Assembly (NCBI GenBank): GCA_018105865.1
Contig: CM030862.1
Span: forward strand, 10,600,306 to 10,664,305
Origin: Metaphire vulgaris
Taxonomy: Eukaryota; Annelida; Clitellata; Crassiclitellata; Megascolecidae
Direction: 5' to 3'
Length of the DNA: 64,000 nt
The translations under genes and the position numbers were made by a program. Below are positions 14,379-29,000 of this stretch, one piece after another (position 1 is the first letter of the stretch; every line of letters begins with the position of its first letter). The notes under the pieces were generated by a model. It saw nothing but the letters and a program-made list of their open reading frames with translations. It did no database searches and was not told the origin of the DNA.

Positions 14379-16378
14379 GTTGGTTAATCAATATCATTAT
14401 GCAATCATCATGCTGCTCTAAAGTATAATTTCTCACATGTAGGTAGCTTGATTATGACTTGAAAGTTAGACATCTTCATGCAAAAACATCATGCCTTATA
14501 ATTATAATAATTGTATTTATGATGAGCCTAAATATAAATTTGTTGATTACAGCTGTGTGAAAAAGTCCTGCACGTTTCACGTTTCACGCTCCTCACAAAA
14601 ATTTTGTTGTGAGGATCCATAAGGCAATCACACAATAATTAGTAAATTCTTTACCAAAAACATCAATACCCGTTGAAATATATTGAGATTTGCATATCCT
14701 AAATCATTAATGGTTATTCAAATATTCATAAGAAACAAAAATCCCAAAATCCTATAAACGTGCAGGACTTTTTCACACAGCTGTAGATTTCCTGCTGCTG
14801 TTAGTGTACAATCAATATGGCTCCAGCATTTGGCAAGTGGGGGGCGGCGTTGGGGTGGCAACTTCTAATCATGGGGGCCAACCATTTTTTGTTAGATATG
14901 TAGATTTGGTGTGCCATTGGCTGATGCCCTGGACATTATGATAGTGGCGCCATAGAAGTTTATTGATTGATTGATTGATTAGTATTAAGTATAGAGTCCC
15001 AACAAGGGGGGTCACTGGGGGGGCATGCACTCAATAGGGGGCACGGTCCTCCCCCCTCCCCCGGTGCCCCTGTGGAGCCGCCACTGTGTACAATTGACTT
15101 TCAATGCAGTTTAAAACAATGTTAGTAGTCGTGATTCTTCTTAGTATGTGTGAATGTGATAGTGAGTATGTGTGAATGTGATAGTGGTCCATGGATCCTG
15201 GAGCCTTGCGATGTTTATTATGAGGTATTTTGACAAGGGTTTGTTTTCCCCTGGGAATTTCAATGAGATATTCTTTTAACACAAACTAGGGCAAACTAGG
15301 GCCGCAGGCTGCACGCAGCCCTTCATAAGTTTGGTAATGTGACAATGGTATGCATACAAAATGCATACTAATTGGCTCCGGACTCCCTCCCCCAATTTGA
15401 GGTCAACACCCCCAAATTCACAATCCTAGAAATATCCCTGCCTCCACCAGATTCCATGCGGCCCACGAGATCATTTAGAAATACGCATATGTGTGGTAGA
15501 AGGTAAGATGATGTGAAATTATTTTATGGAAACATGGCATTTTATTTTAAACTCTTAGAAATGGTTATTAAATATCTGATATTTGATCAACAAGTATTTA
15601 ATATTGTAATGATATATCACTATAGACTATATAAATGATACTAAAAGTTACCACTGACGATGATGTATGTTAGTATCATTATTATAAACAATTTGGCTTT
15701 CTGCATGTGTGGCCTGCCTAATGTAGTACAAAATTTCTTGGAAAAAGTTTATCGACCTCTGCTTTAACACCATGCCCTCTAATTAAGTGATGAAGTAGTT
15801 AACTGAATGCTGAAATCGAGGTGATATTAAAGAAATATGTAGAGGGTTATTTTCAGCTAGACCCTTCAGATAATTACTGAGGGAAGGTAGATAGCAGCCT
15901 AAACTGGAATAGCTGTTTTGACTGGTTTTTGATAGAGCTAAATCGTCTTGACTTTACTAAAAGTAATTTTTCTAGTTTATAGATGGGTTTTAATCTTTAG
16001 AAGAGCACTAGTGCTGATGTAAAGTTTTCTTTTGAAGACTAGAACTTGATGACATGCTTATGGTGTGAGCTTTTATTCTGCCGGTGATGTTTTTCAGTTC
16101 ATTCAACCGGGAAATGTCCGTCAGTTGGTGGAAAAGTTCAAGCGACTCGGAGAGCAACAGCACTCACTTGGCAGTGAGTGGGTTTCGATGTTTAAGTTGC
16201 GGAGAAATTCACTCTCTTTGCATATCATTAATTAATTATTTTTCTTTCAGCTTTTGTGCTGTTAAATTCAAAGCAGTGTGCAGACAATTACCCCGGTAAG
16301 AGAATTATGAATATATGGGAAGTCACTTGATAGTCAAGTGGTATTTTTATTATGCTTAGAAAATGCATGAACATCAAA

Positions 16379-16426
<48 letters not shown>

Positions 16427-19400
16427 AGGGATTCCTTAACTATAACCACAGGGATGTGACCGGATGTCTACAAATACAAAGAAAAGAGATAAAATAAATG
16501 TATAATTCAGATCACCGGTATATATGTATGAGTTAGTGTGCATGTATATGTGAACTTATCCTCCGGGAACCTTTTAAAGTAATGTAAAGTAATAAGGGAC
16601 CCATGTAGCGCCTCTTATATTTCTACTCAGAGGTGTTCTCAGCCTTAGATTCACTTCATAGGCAAGTGAGATCTTCACAATAAACTGAGTGTGACAGTAA
16701 GAAATGAGGCACGAGTAGTTGGAGACAACCCATTCCAAAGATAGGGGTCCTGTTACTCTGAAGGACTAATGCTGGGTGAGGTGACAAAGGCAATGAGTGT
16801 TCAGCAGCCTTAGTTGAGAGGTTGGTGTTGCTGATCAACATTTCTTACACCATTTAACAGATTTTATTATTTATTTATTTATTTATTTATTTTTATTTCC
16901 ACCTCGACTCATAACATAACACTGGAATGACCGGGATCTTTTGTGGATGGATTTTTAAGTATACCATCGATTGATACCCTTGGATATTAGAGCTGGTGCT
17001 ATAGAAGTGCATAATTTAACGTATAAACGTAAAAACGTACTTGTTTACAAGATCGTATGGCATTACATACTGTTGACTGTACAGCGCTTTTGGCTTTGGC
17101 TTATGGCTATGTTACTGCGCCTCATAAATTGTCGACGATAGTAATAATAATAATTATAACACAACTTAACGGATATTATTGGTTTTTTATCAGAACCTTA
17201 CAGCCGTGCAAGAAAAGTCCCGGGTTCTTTCGGCAACGGTTTTACTCACCGATCTGTCGCTCTCCGAAAGAAGGGCTCGCTTTCGGCTCGAAGGAAGTCT
17301 GGTCAGTTTAACTACATCTAGTCTTTCAACAGAACGTTGGATTCATACTGTACCATGTACTAGTGAGCAACATGAAATTACATTAATTGATGAGATATTG
17401 TGATGCAATTGTTTTGGTTATCAAGGCCCGAGTGTTTCGTTGACATTATTACCCAATATTATGAAATTAAATTTTATTTACTCAGTAAGCATTACATTGT
17501 GGACACTGCTTGTGCCTTTGCCCCTGCGGTGTCATTCAAACAATGTCACACCTAGCGGACTCTTGCCCTATAACCAGGCTAGAGGACGGTGGATTACAAA
17601 CTTTACACACAGCTGATAACATCGCAATCAAATGGCTGACATCATTTAGCACATTAAGCATTCGATAATAATACTGCTTGGCCATTAAGGATGTTACAAA
17701 TTACACTGTAAAAGTCCATGATAAGAAGGAAAGGAAAACAACCCTGATAATAATTACTATAAGCTTAAAGGCTAAAGTGAAACGGAAGACCAGTGTGATA
17801 TTTTTGTGTGTTGATCCCTTGTGTGATTTGCTATTTAGTTCGTTCTTTACAAGTTTTATGCACTTGAAAGATTTGGTCAGACGTTGCTACGGCTGCAAAT
17901 TTGCCACCAAAGTGCAACTAAATCTATGACTTATAAAACATATTCCAGTTTTATTTGTTCAGTTTATTTTTTATATTTGGTTTTTGGTTTAAAATCAAAT
18001 GACTAGTAATATTATGGTTTTCGTTGATCCTAGAACGATTGAGAAAAAATAGAGGAACTGACGAATTGAATGCCCCGTGTCTGTTTTGCCCACGGAGTTT
18101 GCTTCTTGTTCGGATGGCATTTCACAAAATCCTATCGACCACGGGTTGTTCAGGTGTTTTGCTGCTAAAGAAGATTTTGAGAGTCTTGCTGGTTTTGGTC
18201 AGGTGCCTTCTCTTGACCACTGTGGTGGTCAGGAACTGAGTAAAAGACATGGTCAGATTGCATGCATTGCTGTTGATACCTCAGAAAAGTCAACATTTGA
18301 CGAGCATAATTATTATTTGTCAGAGATAACTGATGTGGTTGCAAGACCAGAAGATATGTATTTTGAAACAGCTACAGAGTCTTTGAAAGATGAAACCTTG
18401 CTGGACCAAATGTCGGAAGCATGTGATAGACATGATTTGGATGCAAAAGTTGAGAACGATTTTGTGGTTAGTGAGAATATAGATGACAAATCTGATTTGC
18501 AACTGGTTTCTATTATTTCGCATTCACGTGCTTTTATTCCGACTTTGTCGGCATCTTCGAATGGGTCTGAGAGTAAAGACGATGCTAACTTTGAAAATAT
18601 GATTGAAAATCTTTCAATATCTGAGAGAAATTCACACGTCGGAGAAGGAATTGAACTTGAAAGTGTAAACGATGTTGCTGACAATCTTTACAAAAATACC
18701 GAAAGCGATTTGGTTTGTAAAGAGACTGAAATTGATCCAAAGTCAGAGGATTACTTGGATGAAATTCGGTCGTTGGCATCAACGGGAGTTTCCGGCCGTG
18801 ACATCATGCGGCCGCGACATATCTCAGGAAATACTGCTACTAGCAATTCAAGTGATAGTTCTGACTTCGATCTGACCGAATACGATATAATTCGTCGAAG
18901 CAAGCGCCTTTCTCTTACACTTCCTGCTCGAACGAGCAGTAGAAATTCGGATCACGAACAAGGAAGCCCGTACCCGAACGTTAGACGTACTGTCAAGTCA
19001 GTCCCTGTGGATTCTTCTTGGCACAAGACCGCTATTGTAAATGCCTCTAATGACGTTCTTGCAAGTCTGTCAGACATATTACGTCATCAGAACAAGGCCC
19101 AGAAATCGACAAAACAGTGTCACAAATCACAAGCTTCTGATAAGAACGGTGTAGAAAATAACGAACTGCTAAATGTGAAGAGAGTGACTTTGATTCTCGC
19201 AGACCAGACACAGAGATCTTGTCATTCCAAAGGGCTGAACGAATCCATTATGACCTCGAACCTGCTCTTCATCAGATCTCTTCTCCTGATTTGTCATGTG
19301 TTTGTGTTACGCTTCGAGAGGAGCAAGCTTCTTTTGAAGACAACTCAAAGAGACCGAGTCTGTCGGACGATGTCGGTTTCAGAGGTTCTGATATATCATC

Positions 19401-22400
19401 AGTTTCTGACACAGTTTCTGAATGTAGTGATTTTAAAGACTATCAGTCAAATGAAGCCGATACTAAACAGATTCTCGTAAGTAGAATTCATTTGCACTAT
19501 AGAATTTTCGTTTTACGTACTTACTTACTTACTTACTTTTTACAGGGTGCGATTTGTAGGGGCAAGTGGGATTTCCCTCCACTGCCCAACTGCATCCCCC
19601 CACTGCTACATCCCCCCACCACTACATCCCCCACTGCTACACTTCCCCAACAACTACTGATACATCTTCCTCAAGCTCGACATATTCCCCCTCCACTGCT
19701 CCAGGTCACAAATCGCACCCTGCTTACTTACTTCCTTACTCTTCAAATTTCAATAAATAACCTGGATGTGATTTTCATTGGCCAAACGTAATGGCCATGC
19801 ATAATTTCTTTTATCCAATTTCTACTTCTAAATTTTTATCAGTATTGGTAGGAATGTTGAAAACAACGTGATTTTCGGACCGATTTATTAGACTTGACAA
19901 TGGGAAATAACGATTCTACTTTAGAGTGACCATTGACTGATGCTAAGTGCATTACTAAGTGGCGCAATAGAAGTTCCTGTGTTATGCTCTGTTTCTACTG
20001 AGTTTCGTTAAGTATAGTAAAAGCATTGTTGACCCATATCAGCATCCAAGCTAGGTAGATGCAATCTTTGCGTGCTTTCATTTTAATTGGTGATGCCTCT
20101 GGTTAATTCAACCTTCAGATTTATTTAACTGTAGACTAATTTTTAATTATATCTACTAATGAATTACTGTACATTTACTACGTAAATATGCATGTAAGTT
20201 GCTCTACAGATGATCCAGGTCTTATATTTTTTGGAATCTGTAAACGTTGCTTGACTAAGATCTGGTGTTTGATTTGTGGAGGGTTGACAGTTTTAACCCC
20301 TCCCACAAAGGTTGATGCTGACCCCTTGGTGGAGCTTAATAAATGTTGACCTTCAACTGACCTATCCATCCACTAGGTCTCGAAATTTTTATGCTGGGAG
20401 TAGTTTGACCCCTGCTGCTTTTAAAAAAATATCGAATGAACCATCATACAAGTTGGAAAAATTGTTAATATGTCCTGAAAAAAGTCGCACACAGTACATT
20501 ATGCCAACCTCTTTCCATTTCGAAATCATTTTTAGTCCAAGACACATGATTCAGCACATTTTTGAATTGGCATTGATGCAATTGTCTCCAATAAGGATTG
20601 ATTTGAAATTTTGAAGTCTATTTTTACAGATTTTTGAACCTGTCAGCAAATTGGAAAGGATTAAAACTGAACTTGTGGAGACAGAGAGAAAATACATCGA
20701 CAGACTTTGGCTAATAAACAATGTAAGATTTTGTATTTGTTATAATTATATTTGCATTATATTCAATATGACAGTGTGTGTGTGTGTATTTTTGTGTTTT
20801 ATATGTATACAGTATATATTTACCTTACTGTATATTCAATATGACAGCGTGTGTGTGTATTTTGTGTTTGTTGTGTGTGTATATATATATATTTGCATTA
20901 TACCGGGTGTTCAATACGATTATATTCAATACGACAGTGTGTGCGTGTGAGTGTGTGTCTCTGTGTGTGTGTTGCTTTATTACAGGACATAATTGTGTGA
21001 CATGAGTATTGCCTTGATATAAGAACCAGGTAGCAGCAAAGATAGTAAAAATGAACACAGAAAATAAACAACAGTGATAGTTTTACATTGAATTAGAACA
21101 AGCGACCATATGATAGGAATTTGTTGGGATCATGCATGTTGCAACAAGAAATAATAATAAGTGCACTGGAGGGCAGAAATTCTCCCCATCGGTGGGAAAA
21201 GTAGATATTTAACTAATTTATGTTATGGCTTAGTATCAGTCAGTGTGTTTATTTATGATTTTGACGTTTTATTACCGGTAGTTTAAATATAAAGAAAGTG
21301 CGATGGTAAATGCAGACACTGTAAGTACCGTAATTATATGTCTGGTTTCAGTTCATCCCTGGATCCAAATTTTACTGTTTCACTGCATCGGTGGTCAGTT
21401 TCAGGATAGTTGGTTTACTGATGAAAAGTGGAGGGATAAGGAGCTAGAGGAAGTCAGAGAAACAGCTATGTAGACTGCCTATGAGAAAGAATTGAGAGAA
21501 TAAAGAATAACATAGAATTAATAAGAGGATGTCAAGATCGAACAAAGTGCAAATCCATGGTCACTAAAACTTAGAAATACACAGCACCTAAAGAAGAAGA
21601 AGAAACTGAGAAAACCATGTGTTTAGCATAGATGCTGATTGTTGACATATTAATTATGCTAAGCACGGGTGTTTTTATCTGGGATGGAATTCTATGCTTT
21701 GTATCATTTACTATTTTGGACATTTGTACACGATTTTCTTATTAGGAATTTCGAGCGGCGCTCATGTCGTGGAATAGAGAGAACGAGTTGCTGCCCGTGG
21801 ATGTCTTCCATCAGATGTTTCTAAATATTGATGTTATCTACCAGCTTCATTCACAGTTTTTCTTGCCAGCTTTAGAGGATTCCATAAAATCGTATGCTCT
21901 TTACAACCAATCTCTTTAATTTACTATAAAATGATGAAGTTATATGATTTGTTACTGCTTGCATGCTTGATAATACATTAGATAGATAGATGGATAGATA
22001 AACATTTATTGGACCACCTCATGAATTTAGTAATATGTCGTAAATATAACAAGTAAAACAAAGTGAGTGTTCCAAACGGACTCAGAGGGTTAACTCTGCC
22101 CCGCGCCCAAGCACGACTTTATAACTATGTAACTAAGTCACATTGAGTCACAATTTTCTTCCATTCTTGCAACATCTCCTCAAGTTTTTCTGTCTGAACT
22201 CAAAGCATTTCTCTTCAAAAAATCATTTTCTCCATGTCTGTAACATCCAAACCACAATGACCCTATGTATTAAATGACCCTGCATGAATGACCCCCAACT
22301 TTGGCTATAGCTACTTCATACTAAGATTAAGCACCTCCTAGGAATAAGGAATCACTGCTGTACTGCTTTTGAAAACACTATAGAAATTAACAATATTTTA

Positions 22401-23815
22401 CTTCTACTTAATATCATTATTATGATGTGAGCATTATACATTATAATTTTTGTTATAGCCTCTTCATGACATTGAAAGTATCTGCCCATGTAAACTAAAT
22501 CAATGTATATCACTTGAAATTCAGTTGTTCAATTGCTGGATATATGCATATGTACGTATGTGTGGAGCGGGAAGTTACTGTTAGAAGAGTGGTAACAACG
22601 CTGGACGATGGAGCAGAAGGTTGCGGGTTCAATTCCCACAGAATCCCTAAGGTCGACTCAGCCTTACTCGCTAGAGGGCGGCGGTAAATGAGGAGCAGCA
22701 TTAAAGCTGCGAGGTAAAACATGGGTCTGGGGAAAGTAATGGCAACCTACCCCAGATTAATGGATTATACCACTTACGTCGCTGATTGCTCGGGCCAGAA
22801 ATAAGCGCCGGAACCCAACGCTCGGACTCGAGTACAGGACCTTCCTACCTACGTATGTGTTTGCTCATGTGTTTGCATGTTATATTGTTATGATTGATGA
22901 AGGTTTCACACTGTTCTTCGTACATTGCAAATTGATGATTATTTTTTAATATTTTAGCGAGGGAAATAACCATATTGAAGACGTTTTCCTGAAGAATGCT
23001 GATTTTCTAAAACTGTACGTTGAATACAGCAGCAAATTTGACAACGCCATGAAGACAATTGAAACGTGGAAAGCAAGAGTTCCAGAATTCAGTAAAATGA
23101 TCAAGGAAATCCAGGTAGTTTTAAGTAGTATTTAGAATTGACTTTCTGTTGTGGATGAAATAAATTACCTGAGCTTAGTAGTGCTTAGTGCTTTAGCCTG
23201 ATAACTAGTGCATCATTATCAAAGTGCTATATAAACTGATTTGATTTGGGAACTCGTAATTATATGATCATTTTTACTGCTTCTTCTATTATTTCTAAAA
23301 TACATGTAGTTGTAATTGTTAATATGCATGTTCCATATTGCTGACCTGTGTAATACACTTGTAATTATTTTGCAATGGCTACATCCAGTGGCAGTTCCAC
23401 AGGGGGACCGGGGGCCCCGTGCCTCTATTGAGTGCCTGCCCCCCAGGCCCCTCCCCAATGCTCCCCCTTGTTGGGACCCTACACTTAATACTACATACCT
23501 AACAAAAATGGTTGGCCCCCCATGATTATAAGTTGCCACCCCAACGGCCCCTCCCCCACTTGCCAAATCCTGGAGCCGCCACCGGCTACGTCTGTAAAAA
23601 ACTGCATTACAGTCAGGACATTTAACTGGATATATTAGAGACTGGAGAGTCCAATGTTGAAATTTCATTGAAGTAATAGTTTTTGATTGTTTCTTTATTC
23701 CAGAGCAAGCCAATTTGTCAGTCGTTGACTCTACAACACCATATGCTTGAACCAGTTCAACGAATTCCGCGATACCAGTTACTTTTGACCGGTATGTATC
23801 TGTTCCAATGCATTT

Positions 23816-23858
<43 letters not shown>

Positions 23859-25906
23859 TACTATTATTAATATTATTATCAAGCTGGAGTATTATTATGT
23901 TCTCTGTTCATTATGTTATCCCAGAACTTTTCTGAAATTGCAAAATTTGATTTAATTTAATCAAAAGCTGCTGTTCTACAAGCTGTTAATGTTAGTTTAT
24001 GCAGCAGTTTTTTTCGAGGAAAGAAAGTTTGGGAATGCATTTCTCATTTGTTTTGTTGTAAGAAACATACCACTGATATTAGTAGAATAACAGTACTTGG
24101 TATATTTTTTTATACAATGCACAGTAGCTTGTTGTTTGTAAACTGTAATTTTTGCTGTTCCCTGCGTTACCACTGAAAAAAGAACCAATTGTAAGTAAAA
24201 CACCTATTATTGCATATCAATAAAAGGGAATCTGGCTAAAAGGTGTGGAAACGGCGTTCCCGTGCGTTCCCACTGAAAAATGCACTGGTTGTATGTACTC
24301 TTTTCTTTGTTACCAGTGGTCACATCTTGTTTGTATTGCTGCAAGTATGTGATGATATCTTGTGCTACCGGTTTTTATATTTGGTTTTTGCCTGTAAATC
24401 ATATAGGTTTTATTTAGCCATCTCAGCATGCTGTTGTCGTAAAAGTTACAAATCCTACAGTCTAAAACAAAATGAATTTCATTTCCCTCAGCTTAATGAA
24501 TCCTTGATTATTGTATAACTGGGTGTTTTGCTTTCATTGGGATAGGAGAGGATGATGAGAAATTGCATTGCATAACATAATGCTGTTGGATAATTCACAC
24601 TTTTGCATTTTGTTAGATTATTTGAAGAATTTGCCAAAAAATTCTCCAGAATACGAGAAAGCAGAGAGTAAGTTATTTATTAATCTTCACATCTCTAAGC
24701 TTTTTCCATAATGTCTTCCTCTATGTATGAAATATCATATACATCATCATGTATGAAAAATTTGTTAAAAAACAAGCAACCATCCCTCAGTATTAAAAGA
24801 GTTAACTGCTCACTGAAGTAAACGGGTTAATTGCTATCTTGAGTGAAAGGGTTTATAATTGTTCTCTTGTTGGACGCTATGTGTCTTTCTGAAATATTGC
24901 ACAGCCAGATACCAAGTTGCAGCATTGTATTCACACATGGGCGTCCGGAGATACAAGGGGTGCAAATTGCAGCATTGTAAAATTACTTGTTTCTTTCGTC
25001 ACAATACCTTGTTTTGCACCCCCCTGGAAAATTTTTTCATTAATTTTGTCATAAGACCCTGTTTTGCACCCCTCTGGAAAAATTTCTGTGGACGCCCATG
25101 TATTCGCAGTGAAAGACAAAGAGTACTGCAACAATAATTATTATGAGATATTGATAACTTGTCTTCATTTGTTTCGTTCGTTGTGTGCAACTGTCATGTT
25201 GAGTTAAAGAATTTTTCAGAATTCTCTCTCCTCACAAACTTTGTATGGTTCACTCATATAGTAGGCCTTCATATGCACAAAAGGCATATTTTCAGCACTC
25301 CTTTCCCCGTTTGCACACCGTACACATGCAAATTCTCCTAAATCCAGCCACCCCTCCCCCTCAGTGTGTATGTACTTTATGGATGGACCCTTAACTTCTT
25401 TCCAATACAAAGAAATCCAGAATGGGTCATTTTGAAAGGTTCCATTTCCATTTATCTTCAAACATTTAATGCTTTTTTGTATTGTATGCATGTATGTGCT
25501 TTGCTCATTCATCTGTCACCCCATCCATCCAGTTGGTTACCGACATCTTTCTTTACAGTTTTTTTGGTGTGTTGCCTTAAATTTTTCACGTCAGCTTTTG
25601 TCACAGGCCTTGTCTCTGATGGTCAGAATGAAACACATAGGGAACAATTTATTACAAATTATGGCTTTTAAGTTTTTAACCTCTGGCAATCATTGTGATC
25701 TTTCAGGGGCTCTTGTTAAAGTCACAACAGCTGCTAATCATTGTAACAACTTTTTAAAGTCGTTGGTTAGTTTCTCTTGCACTTTTATTGTGCATTAATT
25801 GCTTATGAACATGACAACCTATATATAATTATATTATATTATAAATTATATACATATATATACCTGTACATACATTTATATATGTATGTATATATATGCA
25901 TATATA

Positions 25907-25942
<36 letters not shown>

Positions 25943-25986
25943 ATGATCTCGGTACTTAGTACCCGAAGAACTTATTACAATGTGTG

Positions 25987-26027
<41 letters not shown>

Positions 26028-26032
26028 ACATC

Positions 26033-26092
<60 letters not shown>

Positions 26093-29000
26093 TTGATCAT
26101 TGTCAGATATACTGTATTTTCAATTCTTAGGTGCCTTAGCAGTACTTGTACAATATGCCACCATAATCAGTTTATTATTAATATTAATACAGTATTATTA
26201 ATATTATTGTTATTATTATACATATGTACATTGTACTGTATATATGTGTATGTATATATAATGTACGCATATAAGTCGGTTTTATAGATTACAGAAATGG
26301 TGAAGCTGCATTGTTTATCATTATTGCTCTATGGTCTTGGCAGCTGATTTTCAACACTTTTACTTTCCTTAATGTGGTACCTTTGGTCTTAATGTGTTGA
26401 GGCTATGAATGCATTATGTGTTAAAATGTCACGTCTTTTTATTCTAGGAAAAATTTCGAAAAGTGTTGGACGTTCAGCAGAGTTTGTGGAATAAAATCGA
26501 GCTTTTGGCTCCTTCGCGAGAACTGGTTCTATCTGGTAGAATGAAGGTAACGCGGCCGCTAAGAAAAGAGGAAGAGAAGCAGTTATTTTTGGTGATTCTA
26601 CAACATTTTCTGATCTATTCATCAAGTCCTACAATTTATTACCTGCAGAAAAATTTTTGTTAAAATTTAGACATGAAAATTTTCATCCAGGTTTAGCAAC
26701 CGTCATAGAGATACGTTTTATCAAATGTTGACTGAAAGGTACAATGTTAATGTTGACATGATATAATTTTAAAGCTATTGAAAATACTTTGGCTTTTAGG
26801 TAAATACATTAAAACATTTATAACTTTAACTCTTTAAGGCAATAGGCTGAGAATATAGGTGAGCATATATTTACTGTAGACTGCTGATATACGTCATTTT
26901 TTTTGTCTTCCTCTTGCTCTTTTGCATTCGACTTTTCCAATTGTTAGCAAGTTTTCCATTTCAATTATTTCTCGTTATATGTCCAAAACCTGTAGTAAGT
27001 AAAGTAAAGTAAAATCTCGTAAACTTATACAGCGCCCCAGAAAGCAGTACAGCTGCTGTATTTTCTGATATACTCATCAAGTCCTACAATTTATTACCTG
27101 CAGAAACTTTTGTGTCTGTAGCTGTCTTTTCTATATGGTAGACAGCAATTTTCTTTAGATGCCCGCCATCTTGAGTGCTAATCAATTTTTTCTTTTTGTC
27201 CGTGATATTTTCAACTTTTTTCTTAAGAACCACATCTCGGCAGCTTCAGGTAGTAATGTACATACGTGTTTAATCAAACCTTTGAAATTACAGTTTAGCG
27301 ATATGCTCCTCATTTGTAAGAAATTTCCTCCCGGCATCACTCCGCCGTACAAACTGACCCTTCAGCTTGACGTCAAAGACATGAAGGTAAAGCATTTAAA
27401 TGGTCTTCAAACAATTGTTCAGGTATTTTAGGGGCGGAAGATGGCAGAGTGGGTTACGTGCTGGAGCGTCAGGCTGACGGAGCGGGTTCAAGCCCCGTTA
27501 GTGCCCCTAGTGGCTTTCACACAGGCAGTAATAATGCCTTCTAAGCCACTTTATATCATGCTAAGTTAAGTAAGTATTTGTGTTTTTTAGTTATAACTTC
27601 TTGTTGCATAGTTTGCTATTTCCTTAAGGTGCTGATCAATAAGTCCAAGGCCTTCTATTTTTTGTTTGTGACTATCTGTATCAATCAGTAGCCTACAGGG
27701 CTGCAGAATGGGGGCCTTTCAAGAGGTGACCTCAAAGGTCATAGATCAAAGTAACAGCACTTTTCTTTATTGGGGTGAACTTATATTCTAGTTTATATGC
27801 ATTAAAATAATTAGAAAACATTTAGATATAGAATACATTTTATGAAAATTGATATTATATTCTTGCCAATATAAATTATTGTGTGTTTTAGTTGCAGATG
27901 GTATTGTTCCTATTCTTTCATTCTTTTAGGTTATAGATGAAAGACAAGAGGGAAACGCTGAATCATTTTTTCTAAGTACTAGACAAGGCTATTTGGAAAT
28001 ACATCCTGGGTCAGTGATATATGACACAATAATATTAACCACGCAATTTCTAAATGTCTCCAGACAATTTTATTTCATAAGATTTATTTAATATTTTTAT
28101 TACTTTGAGGCAGAATATGTGATATTGTTATATTAATGTGTTGTTAGCCAGTTTATCAGATTTTCATGTAGCTCCTTAATTAATCATAGATGTGTTTAAT
28201 CTGAATGGATTAGCATAGCTAATGCAAGTGCATTAGTCAATGTATTATTGTACAGAGGATGACTACATTTGGATTACTAAGGGTAAAAATGCAACTATGA
28301 TCCAGTTTGATTATATGACATTTTCAAGCATTGCAAATGAAGTTAAACATTGAGATTTTAATTCAGCGTACCAGTGGCGTAGCCAGGATTTTCCGAAGAG
28401 GGGGTCATGGTTTCCATGATTCCCAACTTCAGAAAATTGTGACAACCGAAAAAAAGTTTATCACCATGGTTTCCATGATTAACAACATGGTAAAAATCCT
28501 GACAAGCAAAAAAAAGGTCATCAACTGTTATATAGGTATATGGGCGTGAAACTATGTTGATATGCATTTTTGGTCAAACAGCCAAGGGGGTTTTAAATCC
28601 CAAAAATCCCCCTTAGGCTACAATGAGAACAGCCACTGTGCTTTTAATGGGCGAAAAATTAAACAATGTATAATTTGCAGCCTTGTGTTAGCACGTTTCT
28701 AGGAAGATTTTTCAGCTGTGACAAAATCTAACACAGATTTTTTTATGTTGAACTCTTTGACTGGTTGCATATGGTCTTATGTTTTAAACACAATTTATTC
28801 TTGTGAGAAGCCAAAGTGATTGGAGCAATGTCTTCCTGTACAAATCCAATACTGTATAGCCGTGCATGTACAAAACAAAAATCTGGCAATTTAATCATTT
28901 GATTGTTTGTAAGTTAATTTTATCATGTGAAGATGACTTTTACTGTGAACATGGCCATGAAGCTGTTTCTATAATAACCCTCACGCTACCAACAGCGCAG

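Noticed and set aside
20651..20950. Longer plus-strand frame continuing FGD exon 5
   Set aside because: After LWLINN the frame enters a TG/TA repeat; the GTAAGA donor at 20723 and the next DH exon show the true exon end.
27159..27293. Upstream extension of FGD exon 12 ([14 protein letters not shown])
   Set aside because: The pyrimidine-rich intron end is merely open in this frame; exon 11's KEEEKQLFL joins FSDMLL in phase and completes the PH strand.
27430..27508. Functional tRNA gene
   Set aside because: Acceptor and T arms can pair, but the anticodon region is a tight palindrome without a 7-nt loop; better read as a SINE head or pseudogene.
28372..28625. Complete MITE starting CAGTGGCGTAGCCAGGATTT
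   Set aside because: The left end is clear, but the right end (near AGGCTACAATGAGAACAGCC) is too degraded, and no target duplication could be matched.
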